Shown here: piece by piece, positions 8,900-17,259 of the stretch
Layout: every line of letters starts with the position of its first letter
Numbering within the stretch: position 1 is the first letter of the stretch
Source of the DNA: Chryseobacterium panacisoli
GTDB taxonomy: Bacteria; Bacteroidota; Bacteroidia; Flavobacteriales; Weeksellaceae
DNA: 64,000 bases
Direction: 5' to 3'
Assembly (NCBI RefSeq): GCF_008274625.1
Contig: NZ_VTRU01000001.1
Span: forward strand, 62,001-126,000
Notes under the pieces: model-generated
The model's database searches: none
The model's input: the letters and a program-made list of their open reading frames with translations, nothing else
What the model was told of the DNA's origin: nothing
Translations under genes and position numbers: made by a program

Positions 8900-9355
8900 T
8901 TATTTTCTGTTGTTTAATAATTCGTTTGCTATTTTCATGATTTCAGTCATCACGTCTTTGAAAGCCTCCAGTTTTTCCGGAGCTATTTTCTCCATCACCT
9001 TCTTGTTGAAGTTGACAACGACTTCTTTTGACATGTTTCTGGAGTTTAATCCTTTATCTGTAAGCTTTATAATTACCTCTCTTTTATCAGTGGTTGTCTT
9101 CTCCTTATAGATATATCCGTTGTCTTCCAGAAGTTTGATGATTCTCGTTAATGAAGTGGGTTCAATGGCCATCTTTGGACCAAGGTTGGTACTTCGGGTT
9201 CCTTCTTTTGGATCAATTTTAAGAAGAGTAAGCGCCTGTACCGCTGTGGAATCATGTTCCTGAGCTAGTTCTGTGTACATTTTAGAAACAGCCAACCAGG
9301 TCTGTTTTAAAATTAAATCTACGTTTTCTATTTTTTCTTTATTATTATCCATCAT
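8900..9355 (-). CDS. MarR-family regulator of the beta-oxidation operon
   Basis: About 152 residues. I place the start at 9355 (or the next ATG at 9352) because a TAAATTTG -7 box at 9377-9384 would put the transcript start near 9370, downstream of the ATG at 9379. The winged-helix core is visible: STNLGPKMAIEPTSLTRIIK as the recognition helix region, then a DKREVIIKLTDKG wing. It is the first gene of the operon, with an almost perfect palindrome at 9389-9408 just upstream of the -7 box. Autorepression, relieved by an acyl-CoA or fatty acid, is a reasonable inference. Confidence 0.9.
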   Translation of the reverse strand: MMDNNKEKIENVDLILKQTWLAVSKMYTELAQEHDSTAVQALTLLKIDPKEGTRSTNLGPKMAIEPTSLTRIIKLLEDNGYIYKEKTTTDKREVIIKLTDKGLNSRNMSKEVVVNFNKKVMEKIAPEKLEAFKDVMTEIMKIANELLNNRK

Positions 9356-9376
9356 TTTTGCGCCAATGGTTTTACC

Positions 9377-9408
9377 CAAATTTAGTAAATATTATGCATG
9401 CATAGTAT
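9377..9408 (-). promoter_or_regulatory. marR promoter -7 box with overlapping operator
   Basis: On the minus strand the -7 box TAAATTTG is at 9377-9384, matching TAnnTTTG. Immediately upstream, 9389-9408 holds a near-perfect palindrome centred on TATGCATGCATA. It lies where the -33 element would be, so a bound dimer would block the polymerase. Confidence 0.75.
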
Positions 9409-9471
9409 TTATTAACGTTAAATTTTGTTAATAACCTGAGAATAAATAGATTAAATTGTATGATTAGCATA

Positions 9472-9491
9472 ATACTATGCATGCATAGTAT
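9472..9491. promoter_or_regulatory. second, perfect 20-bp operator palindrome
   Basis: ATACTATGCATGCATAGTAT is a perfect 20-base palindrome. It shares its core with the site at 9389-9408, about 83 bases away. It sits between the marR promoter and the end of the ABC ATPase gene (stop at 9518). Two sites would allow cooperative or looped binding by the MarR protein. Confidence 0.8.
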
Positions 9492-9517
9492 GTAGATTAA
9501 TCAAAAAAAACCTAGTA

Positions 9518-10441
9518 TTAATGAATGTTTGGAACTAAATTAATGATTTCTTCAAAGGATTCACATTGGTAAATAGAAGAATCTTTAGTGATTACCCAAA
9601 AATCATTCTGAAACTCGAAATTTAGAGCAGACAGGTCTTTTTGGAAGTTTTTTTGAAGCAGAGAATACAGCATTTCCTTGTGAAACTGCGGTGCCGAGAT
9701 AAAAGGCGGAATAAAAGTTTCATTGATTTGAAATAATGATGCATCGGTGAGTTCCTCATGCTGAAGAAGAACATCCTCAACAATTCCAGAATACAGCTGA
9801 TTGTCCTTTACATACCATATCTTGTCTGCAAATTCTTTGGCCAGCCTCCAATCATGGGAAGAAAACAGGATCAGTTTATTCTGTTCTTTAGCCAGTTTTC
9901 TCAAAGTTTTCAGAATAATGATTTTGTTTTTTTCGTCCAGGTGGGTAGTGGGTTCATCCAGAATGATGATTGGGGAATTTTGAGTTATTGCCCGCCCGAT
10001 AAAAGCTTTCTGAAGGTTTCCGTCTGAGAGATTTTTCAGTAAGGTATATCTGTATTGATTTAAATCCAGTTCTTCAATGATGTGGGCAACTTCTTCACGG
10101 TCTTCTTTTTTTAACTCAAAATAAAATGGGTAGTAGATGTATTTCCCCAAAGAAATAAGATCCTCAACCGTATAATGCTGCGGAATAACCGATTTTGAAA
10201 AAACAATAGCAATATTCTCCGCAATTTCTTTTACAGAAAGACTTTTTACATTTTTCCCATTCATAGAAATTTCCCCATTCAGTAAAGGCATCTGGTGCAG
10301 AATAGATTTGATCAGCGTTGTTTTTCCTACACCATTATTACCAATCAGCAGACACACATCACCAAGCTTCAAGTCCGCATTGGCATTGGAAATTAAAGTT
10401 GTATTGTAGCCGATATTTGCCTGTCTGATCTGTAGATGCAT
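9518..10441 (-). CDS. ABC transporter ATP-binding protein, iron/siderophore (FecE) type
   Basis: 307 residues. Walker A is LIGNNGVGKTTLIK (about residues 33-46), the signature is LSDGNLQKAFIGRA, Walker B is IIILDEPTTHLD, and the switch histidine is in ILFSSHDWRLA. A C-terminal stretch of about 70 residues goes beyond the usual 250-260 residues of FecE proteins. The likely partner is the FecCD-type permease at 11324-12295 on the same strand. The two genes are separated by a GxxExxY gene and a repeat element. No substrate-binding protein is in the window. Confidence 0.9.
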   Translation of the reverse strand: MHLQIRQANIGYNTTLISNANADLKLGDVCLLIGNNGVGKTTLIKSILHQMPLLNGEISMNGKNVKSLSVKEIAENIAIVFSKSVIPQHYTVEDLISLGKYIYYPFYFELKKEDREEVAHIIEELDLNQYRYTLLKNLSDGNLQKAFIGRAITQNSPIIILDEPTTHLDEKNKIIILKTLRKLAKEQNKLILFSSHDWRLAKEFADKIWYVKDNQLYSGIVEDVLLQHEELTDASLFQINETFIPPFISAPQFHKEMLYSLLQKNFQKDLSALNFEFQNDFWVITKDSSIYQCESFEEIINLVPNIH

Positions 10442-10529
10442 AGTTGATTTGATTATACGCGAATGCGCAGAATGTTTTTACAAAAATAAGGTTTTAAGGT
10501 GCAAGGAATCTGACTTTATTAATTTTTAT

Positions 10530-10907
10530 TTATAAGTTATTTACAATTCTTGTAACACCGTTTTTGAAAACATCAGATTGAAAATTGAGCAATAGTCCTA
10601 ATTTACAGTTGGACATTTTTAAATAAGTTAAAAGCTGTGCTTTATGAACAGGTGATATATATTCAACAGTTTTTATTTCCAGAATTACTTTGTTTTCAAT
10701 CATCAGGTCAAGTTTGAAAGCATTGTCTATTTTCAAATCTTCATAAACGATTGGTAAAAGTTTTTGCTTTTCTATTAGAAAACCTGCTTTTTTTAGTTCA
10801 TAGAACAGACATTCTTCATATACATGCTCAAATAATCCTGCTCCAAGTTTTTTATGAATTTTTAATCCTGTTTCAAAAACAATTTTTGAAATTTCATTTT
10901 CTGTCAT
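10530..10907 (-). CDS. GxxExxY family protein
   Basis: 125 residues. The family name motif is visible as GLFEHVYEECL near residues 24-34, followed by the PD-(D/E)XK-nuclease-like core: FKLDLMIENKVILEIKTVE, where the Asp and the ExK fit the catalytic pattern. The family has no settled function. It is abundant in Bacteroidota and often found as single insertions between unrelated genes, as here within transporter genes. The nuclease-like residues are present, so it could be active. Confidence 0.88.
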   Translation of the reverse strand: MTENEISKIVFETGLKIHKKLGAGLFEHVYEECLFYELKKAGFLIEKQKLLPIVYEDLKIDNAFKLDLMIENKVILEIKTVEYISPVHKAQLLTYLKMSNCKLGLLLNFQSDVFKNGVTRIVNNL

Positions 10908-10990
10908 TTGTGGTGTTTTTTGAATATAAATATATGAATAGTTAAGAAAGTACAGGAAAAGGGTAATAATTTATTTAGGTATGTTGTGGG

Positions 10991-11315
10991 GTAAACGCAA
11001 AGGCGCAAGGTTTTTTAATGTGATATGTATATATTTTAAGGCGCAAGAAAATCAAAGATTTTCAGCAAGCGTATGAATATTATTCTAATGACTTAAGTAG
11101 GTAAAGTGAGTTTTGTTGAAGAAATTATTTTGATACCATTTATGGAGAAGGAGTTGTTAAATATGGTTTCTATTTTTACGAAAAAATCAAAAATTTTTAG
11201 CAAACAGGCATACATAATTGTGATTTAAATATTTGGTTTTCAATTTTATCGTAGATAAAATCTTTGCGCCTTAAATTTACAGATCTTTTAAAAAGCCTTG
11301 CGTCTTTGCGCTTAC
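10991..11315. repeat. long intergenic inverted-repeat element, copy A
   Basis: Fills most of the 416-base gap between two genes. The ends GTAAACGCAAAGGCGCAAGG (10991-11010) and the reverse complement of 11296-11315 (GTAAGCGCAAAGACGCAAGG) match at 18 of 20 positions. Inside are a hairpin near 11048-11065 (GAAAATCAAAGATTTTC) and another near 11242-11260 (ATTTTATCGTAGATAAAAT), each joined to a GGCGCAA motif. No reading frame of note. Structure resembles a non-autonomous palindromic element; copy B is at 35982-36142. Confidence 0.8.
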
Positions 11316-11323
11316 TCAAAAAA

Positions 11324-12295
11324 CTATACTTTATTCTGTTTTAAAAGCATCATCAGAATCACAGGAATCCCAAATACAGAGCTTATTACATTCAGAGGGA
11401 TCTGTGTTTTTTCTGCAATAACTGAGAAAAGCAGCATGATAAGCATTCCCAGAAACATATTAAGAATCCATTGCTGCCATAATCTGGATGGATTATAGAC
11501 AAGTCTGCAGAAGTGAGGGACAATAATTCCTATAAAGAGAATAGGTCCTAAAAATGCAGTAACAGAAGCTGATAGGAGAGAAGATGCAACTATTATTAGA
11601 AGTTTCAGCTGTTTCAGATTTACTCCTAAACTTTGTGCATAGGAATTTCCAAGAGAGTTTCCAATAAGTGGTTTTATGGCCCTGAAACAGATCAATACTC
11701 CAATTAAAACTAAAACAAACAACACATAGATCTGATTTCTGGTCACCATATTATTGGCTCCGAAAGACCATAATATATAGTTTTTCAAGCTTTGATTCTC
11801 CGCATAAAACTGAAGTAATGATACAATGGCCCCGGCAAAAGCAGATACAAGAAACCCAAAAATAATGAGATAAGATTTGTCCTGAAATCTGTTAGACATT
11901 GACAGCAATATCAGCATTAACAGCAAACTCCCTCCAATAGCTGATAAACTGAGAAAACTGTTCTGTATAAACTCGGGAAGTACAATATTGTGGGAGAAGA
12001 AAATATAAAAGGCGACAGACAGGCTGGCAACCGAAGTAATTCCTAATATATCAGGTCCTGCGAGCGGATTTTGAAAATATTCTTGCATCAGAAAACCTGA
12101 TGTAGGAATTGATATTCCGGCCAGCATCATTACTAAAACACGGTTGATACGGATTTCGGCAATTTGGTTATGACCAGAATCCAGAAAGAAATCCTGGAAG
12201 CTTAAACTTAAAAATCCTGTATTCAGATTGATGACAGCACTTATTATAATGGCAATCACAAATAGCAAACACAGGATTTTAAATCTTTTTGACAT
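11324..12295 (-). CDS. FecCD-type iron/siderophore ABC permease
   Basis: 323 residues of strongly hydrophobic sequence with about nine membrane segments. Family motifs include RINRVLVMMLAGISIPTSG, QEYFQNPLAGPDILGITS, and GPILFIGIIVPHFCRLVY near the C-terminus. It would form the channel of an inner-membrane importer driven by the ATPase at 9518-10441. Length is normal for the family. It starts 25 bases downstream of the TlpA-like gene stop, so the two may be co-transcribed. The metal or siderophore transported cannot be told. Confidence 0.92.
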   Translation of the reverse strand: MSKRFKILCLLFVIAIIISAVINLNTGFLSLSFQDFFLDSGHNQIAEIRINRVLVMMLAGISIPTSGFLMQEYFQNPLAGPDILGITSVASLSVAFYIFFSHNIVLPEFIQNSFLSLSAIGGSLLLMLILLSMSNRFQDKSYLIIFGFLVSAFAGAIVSLLQFYAENQSLKNYILWSFGANNMVTRNQIYVLFVLVLIGVLICFRAIKPLIGNSLGNSYAQSLGVNLKQLKLLIIVASSLLSASVTAFLGPILFIGIIVPHFCRLVYNPSRLWQQWILNMFLGMLIMLLFSVIAEKTQIPLNVISSVFGIPVILMMLLKQNKV

Positions 12296-12320
12296 GATTC
12301 AGAAAGAGTTCAGTCTATTG

Positions 12321-12881
12321 TTATTGTAAGAAAGAATCGATTTTTGAATTTAATACATCCTCCGTCATCATTCCCAGATATTCATCGGTTTTATCTCCTT
12401 TTCTCATGAAAGTAAAGGGAATAGAACCTCCGTCCCATTGTTTGAAATTGGAAGTGAAGAAATTCTGATCTAGTTTTTGTCCATCAAGTAAGATAACACT
12501 TTTTCCCAGCTTATTTTCTGTTGCAAAATTCTTTACAGCACCAGCCCAATCAGCTTTATCATCAAGGTTTATGAAAGTAAATTTTACCGGTTTACCCTTC
12601 AGTTCCTCCATTTTACTTTTAAAACTTGGAATTTCTCTCATGCATGGACCGCACCAGGTTGCAAAAAAATTGGTGACGTATAGAGTATCATTGTTTTTTG
12701 CTAAATACTGACTTACATTTTCAGGAGAAAGTTCTTTGGGAATATATGTACTTTCTTCAGCACCTGTAGGTTGAGTTACAGAAAGAGAATCTGCTGCTGC
12801 AGTATTTTCAGTTTTCTGGCCTTCTTTTTTACAGCTGTACAATGCAGTAAGGAGTAACGTGGATAAAATTATCTTCTTCAT
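12321..12881 (-). CDS. TlpA-like thioredoxin-fold lipoprotein
   Basis: 186 residues. A lipoprotein signal (TALYSCKK, lipobox cysteine about residue 16) is followed by a low-complexity linker. The thioredoxin domain carries the redox motif FFATWCGPCMREIPSF and the cis-proline region GGSIPFTF. It should be anchored in the periplasm and reduce or exchange disulfides, for example in cytochrome c maturation or metal uptake. It lies directly upstream of the iron permease and is divergent from the flavin reductase, with only 33 bases between the starts, so their promoters overlap. Confidence 0.9.
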   Translation of the reverse strand: MKKIILSTLLLTALYSCKKEGQKTENTAAADSLSVTQPTGAEESTYIPKELSPENVSQYLAKNNDTLYVTNFFATWCGPCMREIPSFKSKMEELKGKPVKFTFINLDDKADWAGAVKNFATENKLGKSVILLDGQKLDQNFFTSNFKQWDGGSIPFTFMRKGDKTDEYLGMMTEDVLNSKIDSFLQ

Positions 12882-12914
12882 AAATTATTTTTTATCTATT
12901 TTTGAATTGAAGTT

Positions 12915-14039
12915 ATGGAACAACAAATCTATAAAGGAAAACTGATACAGTTTCATCCGTTAAAAATAGCGAAAAAGGAAGAGCTGACCAAAAATACTTT
13001 TTCTCTGGAGTTTGATATTCCTGAGAATTTAAAAGAAAATTTCAGGTTTGAAGCCGGGCAGTTCGTCAGTATAAAATTTCAAGCACATGGTAAAGAGGTT
13101 ATTAATGATTATTCAATGACTTCGGCACCTTATGAGGAAAAAATATGTCTGGGAATAAAGATGAATTCTCTTGAAGGTGCAGCCTCTCAGTTATTTCAAA
13201 ACTATAATGTGAATGATATTCTATGGGTGAGTGAACCTGCAGGAAGATTTACATTGGTTTCCAAGCCCAGTGAGTTCAGAACCATTGTAGCCTTTGCTGC
13301 CGGTATTGGGATAACCCCGATCTTGAGCCATTTTAAAAATATCCTTCATACAGAACCCAGAACCCGTTTATTTTTATTTTTTGGAAATAAGAGCTCAGAA
13401 GATCTGGTGTACCGGGATCAGCTTGATAATCTTGCAAGAACATGTGGTGACAGACTTCAGATATTTTACTTCTTTTCGCAGGAGAAAACGGGAGATCAGT
13501 TTTTTTATGGCAGATTGGATGCCAAGAAATTAAATCTTATCATCAACCAGATTCTCCATTTGGATGATACCGATGAAGAATCTACGATCTGGGATGCTGT
13601 GGACGAAGTGCTGATCTGCGGAAAAGGAGAAATGATCAAGACACTGGCCAATGCCTGCTATCACCACGGGATTCCGAAAAAGAATATCCATTTTGAACTT
13701 TTTGAGGAATTTAATGATGATATTTATCCTGTAGAAAAAGAATTTCCTCTGATTGAAAATATAGAGGTTGAATTTACCATGTTCGGAAAAAAATATACTA
13801 CTCATCTACCTGATAACAAGGACAAAATCCTGCAGCAGCTTCTGATTCAGAAGTTCCCGGTTCCTTATTCATGCAAATCCGGAATCTGTGGAAGCTGTGA
13901 ATGTTCTTTAGAGGAGGGTGAAGTGGAACTGCTGGAAAATGAGTATCTTACTGAAAAAGAGGAAGGGCAGGGACATATATTAGCTTGTATGTCTATTGTG
14001 AAAAGTAAAAAAATAAAGCTTAACTTTGATCTTAGTTGA
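12915..14039 (+). CDS. flavin/NAD oxidoreductase with C-terminal 2Fe-2S ferredoxin domain (PaaE-like)
   Basis: 374 residues in three domains. The FAD-binding barrel has NDYSMTSAP (about residues 60-68). The NAD-binding domain has FAAGIGITPILSH (about 128-140) and LICGKGEMIK. The plant-type ferredoxin domain has CKSGICGSCECS with a last cysteine in LACMS. The ferredoxin cysteine spacing CX4CX2C is complete. It would pass electrons from NAD(P)H through FAD to the 2Fe-2S cluster and on to an unknown oxygenase. The phenylacetyl-CoA oxygenase subunits that partner PaaE are not nearby, so PaaE function is not supported. It overlaps the next gene by four bases. Confidence 0.88.
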   Translation: MEQQIYKGKLIQFHPLKIAKKEELTKNTFSLEFDIPENLKENFRFEAGQFVSIKFQAHGKEVINDYSMTSAPYEEKICLGIKMNSLEGAASQLFQNYNVNDILWVSEPAGRFTLVSKPSEFRTIVAFAAGIGITPILSHFKNILHTEPRTRLFLFFGNKSSEDLVYRDQLDNLARTCGDRLQIFYFFSQEKTGDQFFYGRLDAKKLNLIINQILHLDDTDEESTIWDAVDEVLICGKGEMIKTLANACYHHGIPKKNIHFELFEEFNDDIYPVEKEFPLIENIEVEFTMFGKKYTTHLPDNKDKILQQLLIQKFPVPYSCKSGICGSCECSLEEGEVELLENEYLTEKEEGQGHILACMSIVKSKKIKLNFDLS

Positions 14040-14653
14040 GAGCTATTAGGAACATATTTAACCTGGGTTTTATATCATTGGAATTGGGAATTCTGATGAT
14101 ATGTTTCTGTAATGTGTGGGTTTTTGGGCTTACCAATGGGAGAACCTATACTAAAATCTCAAAAATTCCACCAAGGGAAGTCGCATTGGTTCTCGGGACA
14201 TCTCCGAAAATGAGATCCGGAAAATCTAATCCGTATTTTACGAAAAGAATGGATGCTGCAGCTCTTCTTTACCACCATGGGAAAATCAAGAAAATTATAG
14301 TGAGTGGGGAGAAGAGTACAGGGTACAATGAACCGAGAGCAATGAAAAATTACCTGGTTTATCTGGAAGGTGTTCCTGAAGATATTATTATGGAAGACCC
14401 GAAAGGTTTCAATACCTATAAAAGTATTCTCCGTTGTAAGGACGTTTATAAAAAGAAAAATGTCATTATTGTATCTCAGGGATATCATAACCTGAGGGCC
14501 TTGTTTTTTGCGAGAAATAATGATATGAACGCTTTGGGATTTGATGCTCAGGATGTCACAAAATCTGAAAGCTTCTACAGAAATCAGACGAGGGAAATCC
14601 TCGCCCGTGTGATTGCTGTAGTCTATTTTATTTTAGGCGTTTCTCCGGATTAG
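14036..14653 (+). CDS. SanA/YdcF-like DUF218 envelope protein
   Basis: 205 residues from a TTG that overlaps the previous stop (TTGA at 14036-14039); the next ATG, at 14096, would cut the membrane anchor. One N-terminal membrane segment (about residues 12-32) is followed by the DUF218 core: VALVLGTSPKM, IIVSGEKSTGYNEPRAMKNYL and NTYKSILRCKDVY. E. coli SanA of this family affects envelope permeability and vancomycin sensitivity; its biochemistry is unknown. The stop overlaps the convergent tamL stop, giving tail-to-tail genes with no gap. Confidence 0.88.
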   Translation: MRAIRNIFNLGFISLELGILMICFCNVWVFGLTNGRTYTKISKIPPREVALVLGTSPKMRSGKSNPYFTKRMDAAALLYHHGKIKKIIVSGEKSTGYNEPRAMKNYLVYLEGVPEDIIMEDPKGFNTYKSILRCKDVYKKKNVIIVSQGYHNLRALFFARNNDMNALGFDAQDVTKSESFYRNQTREILARVIAVVYFILGVSPD

Positions 14654-17259
14654 AAAGGATATCCGAACGCGATATTAACAGTAGGCTTAAAAGGCTGGAA
14701 ATATTTGAATCTCCATCGGTCTCCATCAGGTTTATTCGGGTCATAGATCTTGTAAGCAAGGTCAATTCTGGCTGTTACATAAGCGATATTAAGCCTTAAT
14801 CCGAATCCACTTCCGATACCCACCTGCTTCAGAAATTTATTGAATTTAAACTCATCTCCATATCCGTCATTATAGTTGCGAAGGCTCCAGGTATTTCCTA
14901 TATCTGTAAATAAAGCACCCTCATAGGTCTTATTGAATGGAATTCGGTATTCAATATTGGTGGTAAGCTTTAGATTATCTGTCATATAAGTACGTACTCT
15001 TTCGTCCACCTGAGAATCTGCAGGGCCTAATCCTCCGAATGCCACCCAGGCTCTGATATCGTTGGAACCTCCATTGAAATATGATTTAATGATCGGCATA
15101 TCCTGAGAATTCCCATACGGTATTCCAACCCCGATAAACTGGCGAAGTACCAACGTCTGGTTTCCATTGAATTTGAAATACTTTCTGGCATCAATATCAA
15201 ATTTTACAAACTGTGCATAGGGTAATCCGAAAATGGTTTTTTGAGGACCGGTAACAACACCGCCATCGTTATCTTTTTTATTGAATAAGCTTAAAATGTT
15301 ACCCGCGAGTTCTACTTTTCCATTAAAATAAAATGCGTTTGGATATTCTTTTTTCCCGATTTCACTGTATACAAAGTTATAAATCATGGAAGAAATAAGA
15401 ACATCCTGTGTCTGTCTGTCTTTGTTAACCAATGTTCCTCTGAAGGCTGTCAAAAGATCAGTTCCCTGTTGATTAAGACTCGCACGGTAAGCATCGTTCT
15501 CGATAATCTTTTTTGAAACTTCATCTACGCTGAGTTTTCCATCTTTATAATCTTGTCCGGTTTGTTGAGTTTCCGGGTTAAACATAAAATAATTCCCGAA
15601 AACCTCATCTTTTACCCTTCCGTCATTCACAAAGTAATCGTAATAAGCATCTTTATTTTTTGTCAGACTGACCTGAGTGTTGAATAAAGTAAGTTTATGA
15701 TACACCTGATCATTAACACTTGCCTGGTAGTTTAGCCCCGTATTGAAAATCAATCTTCCCAACCCGATATTGTTCTGTATAGATGCCCCCAATAAAATAG
15801 ATGAAGTAGGGGTATATCGTTTAGGAATAAATTTATAATAATTAAACGGAAGCAAAAGCCTCGGGAAATTCAATGATGCCTGAGCAGATATTTCATAGGC
15901 GGCAACTCTTTTATCAATATCCTTGGTACTTCTGATAGATCCAAATGTCCCTGAAAGGCTTGTAGAAAGGTTTTCTGCCCCTCTGAAAACGTTTCGGGTA
16001 GTAAGGTCTACGGAAGGAGAAATTCCGAGGTTTAAGACCTGAGAATAATTAATATCAGTTCCCAGTTTAAACTCATACTTTGGAAGTGGTTTCAATACAT
16101 ATAAAACATCAACAATACTGTCATTAGGTGAAGCCATTCCTCCTTGTCTCAGGGAGTCTCTTGCTTTAACGATGCTGAAATTGTTCATCGCCAAAAGATT
16201 TCTCTTGGTTACGTCAAGTTTAGTCTGGTCGAAAACCTTTTTATTATCGGGAATAATGGCTCTCCAAATGGATGAAAGTTTATATTTGTCATTCATCGTA
16301 TGGAATCTTATTCTTCTTAAGCTGTCTTTTTTTGTATTTTTAGGGTAATCACCCGGTTCATCTACAATCGCAACATCTATATTTCCGAAAGTTGAAATCT
16401 TATAAGGAGTATCCAGAGAATCTTTATGAATTTCCAGTGTCAAAGGAACCTGCTTTCTGTTTTTAAGAGAATCCGCTACAAAGTAAACTTCATCATTGGA
16501 GGCATTGAATCTGTAGAACCCAAACTCCCTCATCAGATCAGTAATCCGGGTTACTTCTCTTTCAAGAACAGTCTGATCAAGTATCTGTCCGGATCTTATA
16601 AGACTTCTGTTCAGATTATAATTGTAGTAACCTTTAATCCCCTGATCCGGAATATTGTAAAAATAATCCTTGATCCGGGTAGGATCGTTATGTTTAATGG
16701 AATAATTTACAGCTGCTTTTTTTGAAGCGGAATCCAGAGTATGCTTAAATGTTACATCAGCATCCCAATATCCTCTGTAAGTAAGTCTTTTTTTAATAGA
16801 TTCAGCACTTTTTTCACTTCTGGTCTGATCAAGAATCACCGGCGGAGTTCCCCAATTGTGCAATAAACGATCAAACAGCAGGCTTTTTCCAACACTGCTT
16901 TTCATATTATATTTAAGGAATAAAGAGTCTCTCAGTTTTTGATTTCTCATTTCACCGGGATAGGTTATATATTCATTAAGTATTGTATCGTATTTCGTGT
17001 CAGCCATATTGTACAGAAGAAGACTTAATGGCATGAAAAGAAATTGCTTTTTATTGGGCTTTTGCTGAATGTAATCTTTCAGTTCCTCATCGAAAAATTC
17101 TTTCTTATCCTCGAACCCTAATGTATTCTTGGTAAGCAGATATTCGCCTTCAGGAACTTTTTTTGTCGTACTACAAGCATAAAGGAGACCAACAAATGTT
17201 GCAAATGAGATAATTTTATAATATTTTTGAGGAGAATTCTTATAATGCTTACAGCTCAT
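14650..17259 (-). CDS. tamL: translocation and assembly module lipoprotein TamL (BamA/TamA superfamily)
   Basis: 869 residues. A lipoprotein signal ends at LLYACSTTKKVPEGEYLL (cysteine about residue 29), which sets TamL apart from proteobacterial TamA. POTRA-like repeats fill roughly residues 40-400. The C-terminal Omp85 barrel has RAWVAFGGLGPADSQ near the conserved lid-loop position and ends in the outer-membrane signature with final Phe (NIAFGYPF). It should sit in the outer membrane and help insert or lipidate surface proteins with an inner-membrane TamB, not seen here. Its start region overlaps the divergent methyltransferase start by 15 bases. Confidence 0.9.
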   Translation of the reverse strand: MSCKHYKNSPQKYYKIISFATFVGLLYACSTTKKVPEGEYLLTKNTLGFEDKKEFFDEELKDYIQQKPNKKQFLFMPLSLLLYNMADTKYDTILNEYITYPGEMRNQKLRDSLFLKYNMKSSVGKSLLFDRLLHNWGTPPVILDQTRSEKSAESIKKRLTYRGYWDADVTFKHTLDSASKKAAVNYSIKHNDPTRIKDYFYNIPDQGIKGYYNYNLNRSLIRSGQILDQTVLEREVTRITDLMREFGFYRFNASNDEVYFVADSLKNRKQVPLTLEIHKDSLDTPYKISTFGNIDVAIVDEPGDYPKNTKKDSLRRIRFHTMNDKYKLSSIWRAIIPDNKKVFDQTKLDVTKRNLLAMNNFSIVKARDSLRQGGMASPNDSIVDVLYVLKPLPKYEFKLGTDINYSQVLNLGISPSVDLTTRNVFRGAENLSTSLSGTFGSIRSTKDIDKRVAAYEISAQASLNFPRLLLPFNYYKFIPKRYTPTSSILLGASIQNNIGLGRLIFNTGLNYQASVNDQVYHKLTLFNTQVSLTKNKDAYYDYFVNDGRVKDEVFGNYFMFNPETQQTGQDYKDGKLSVDEVSKKIIENDAYRASLNQQGTDLLTAFRGTLVNKDRQTQDVLISSMIYNFVYSEIGKKEYPNAFYFNGKVELAGNILSLFNKKDNDGGVVTGPQKTIFGLPYAQFVKFDIDARKYFKFNGNQTLVLRQFIGVGIPYGNSQDMPIIKSYFNGGSNDIRAWVAFGGLGPADSQVDERVRTYMTDNLKLTTNIEYRIPFNKTYEGALFTDIGNTWSLRNYNDGYGDEFKFNKFLKQVGIGSGFGLRLNIAYVTARIDLAYKIYDPNKPDGDRWRFKYFQPFKPTVNIAFGYPF

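Noticed and set aside
9356..9379. Eight extra codons at the start of marR
   Set aside because: The -7 box at 9377-9384 places the transcript start downstream of this ATG.
14159..14488. 109-codon minus-strand frame inside the SanA-like gene
   Set aside because: Lies wholly opposite a well-supported family gene and shows no family pattern of its own.
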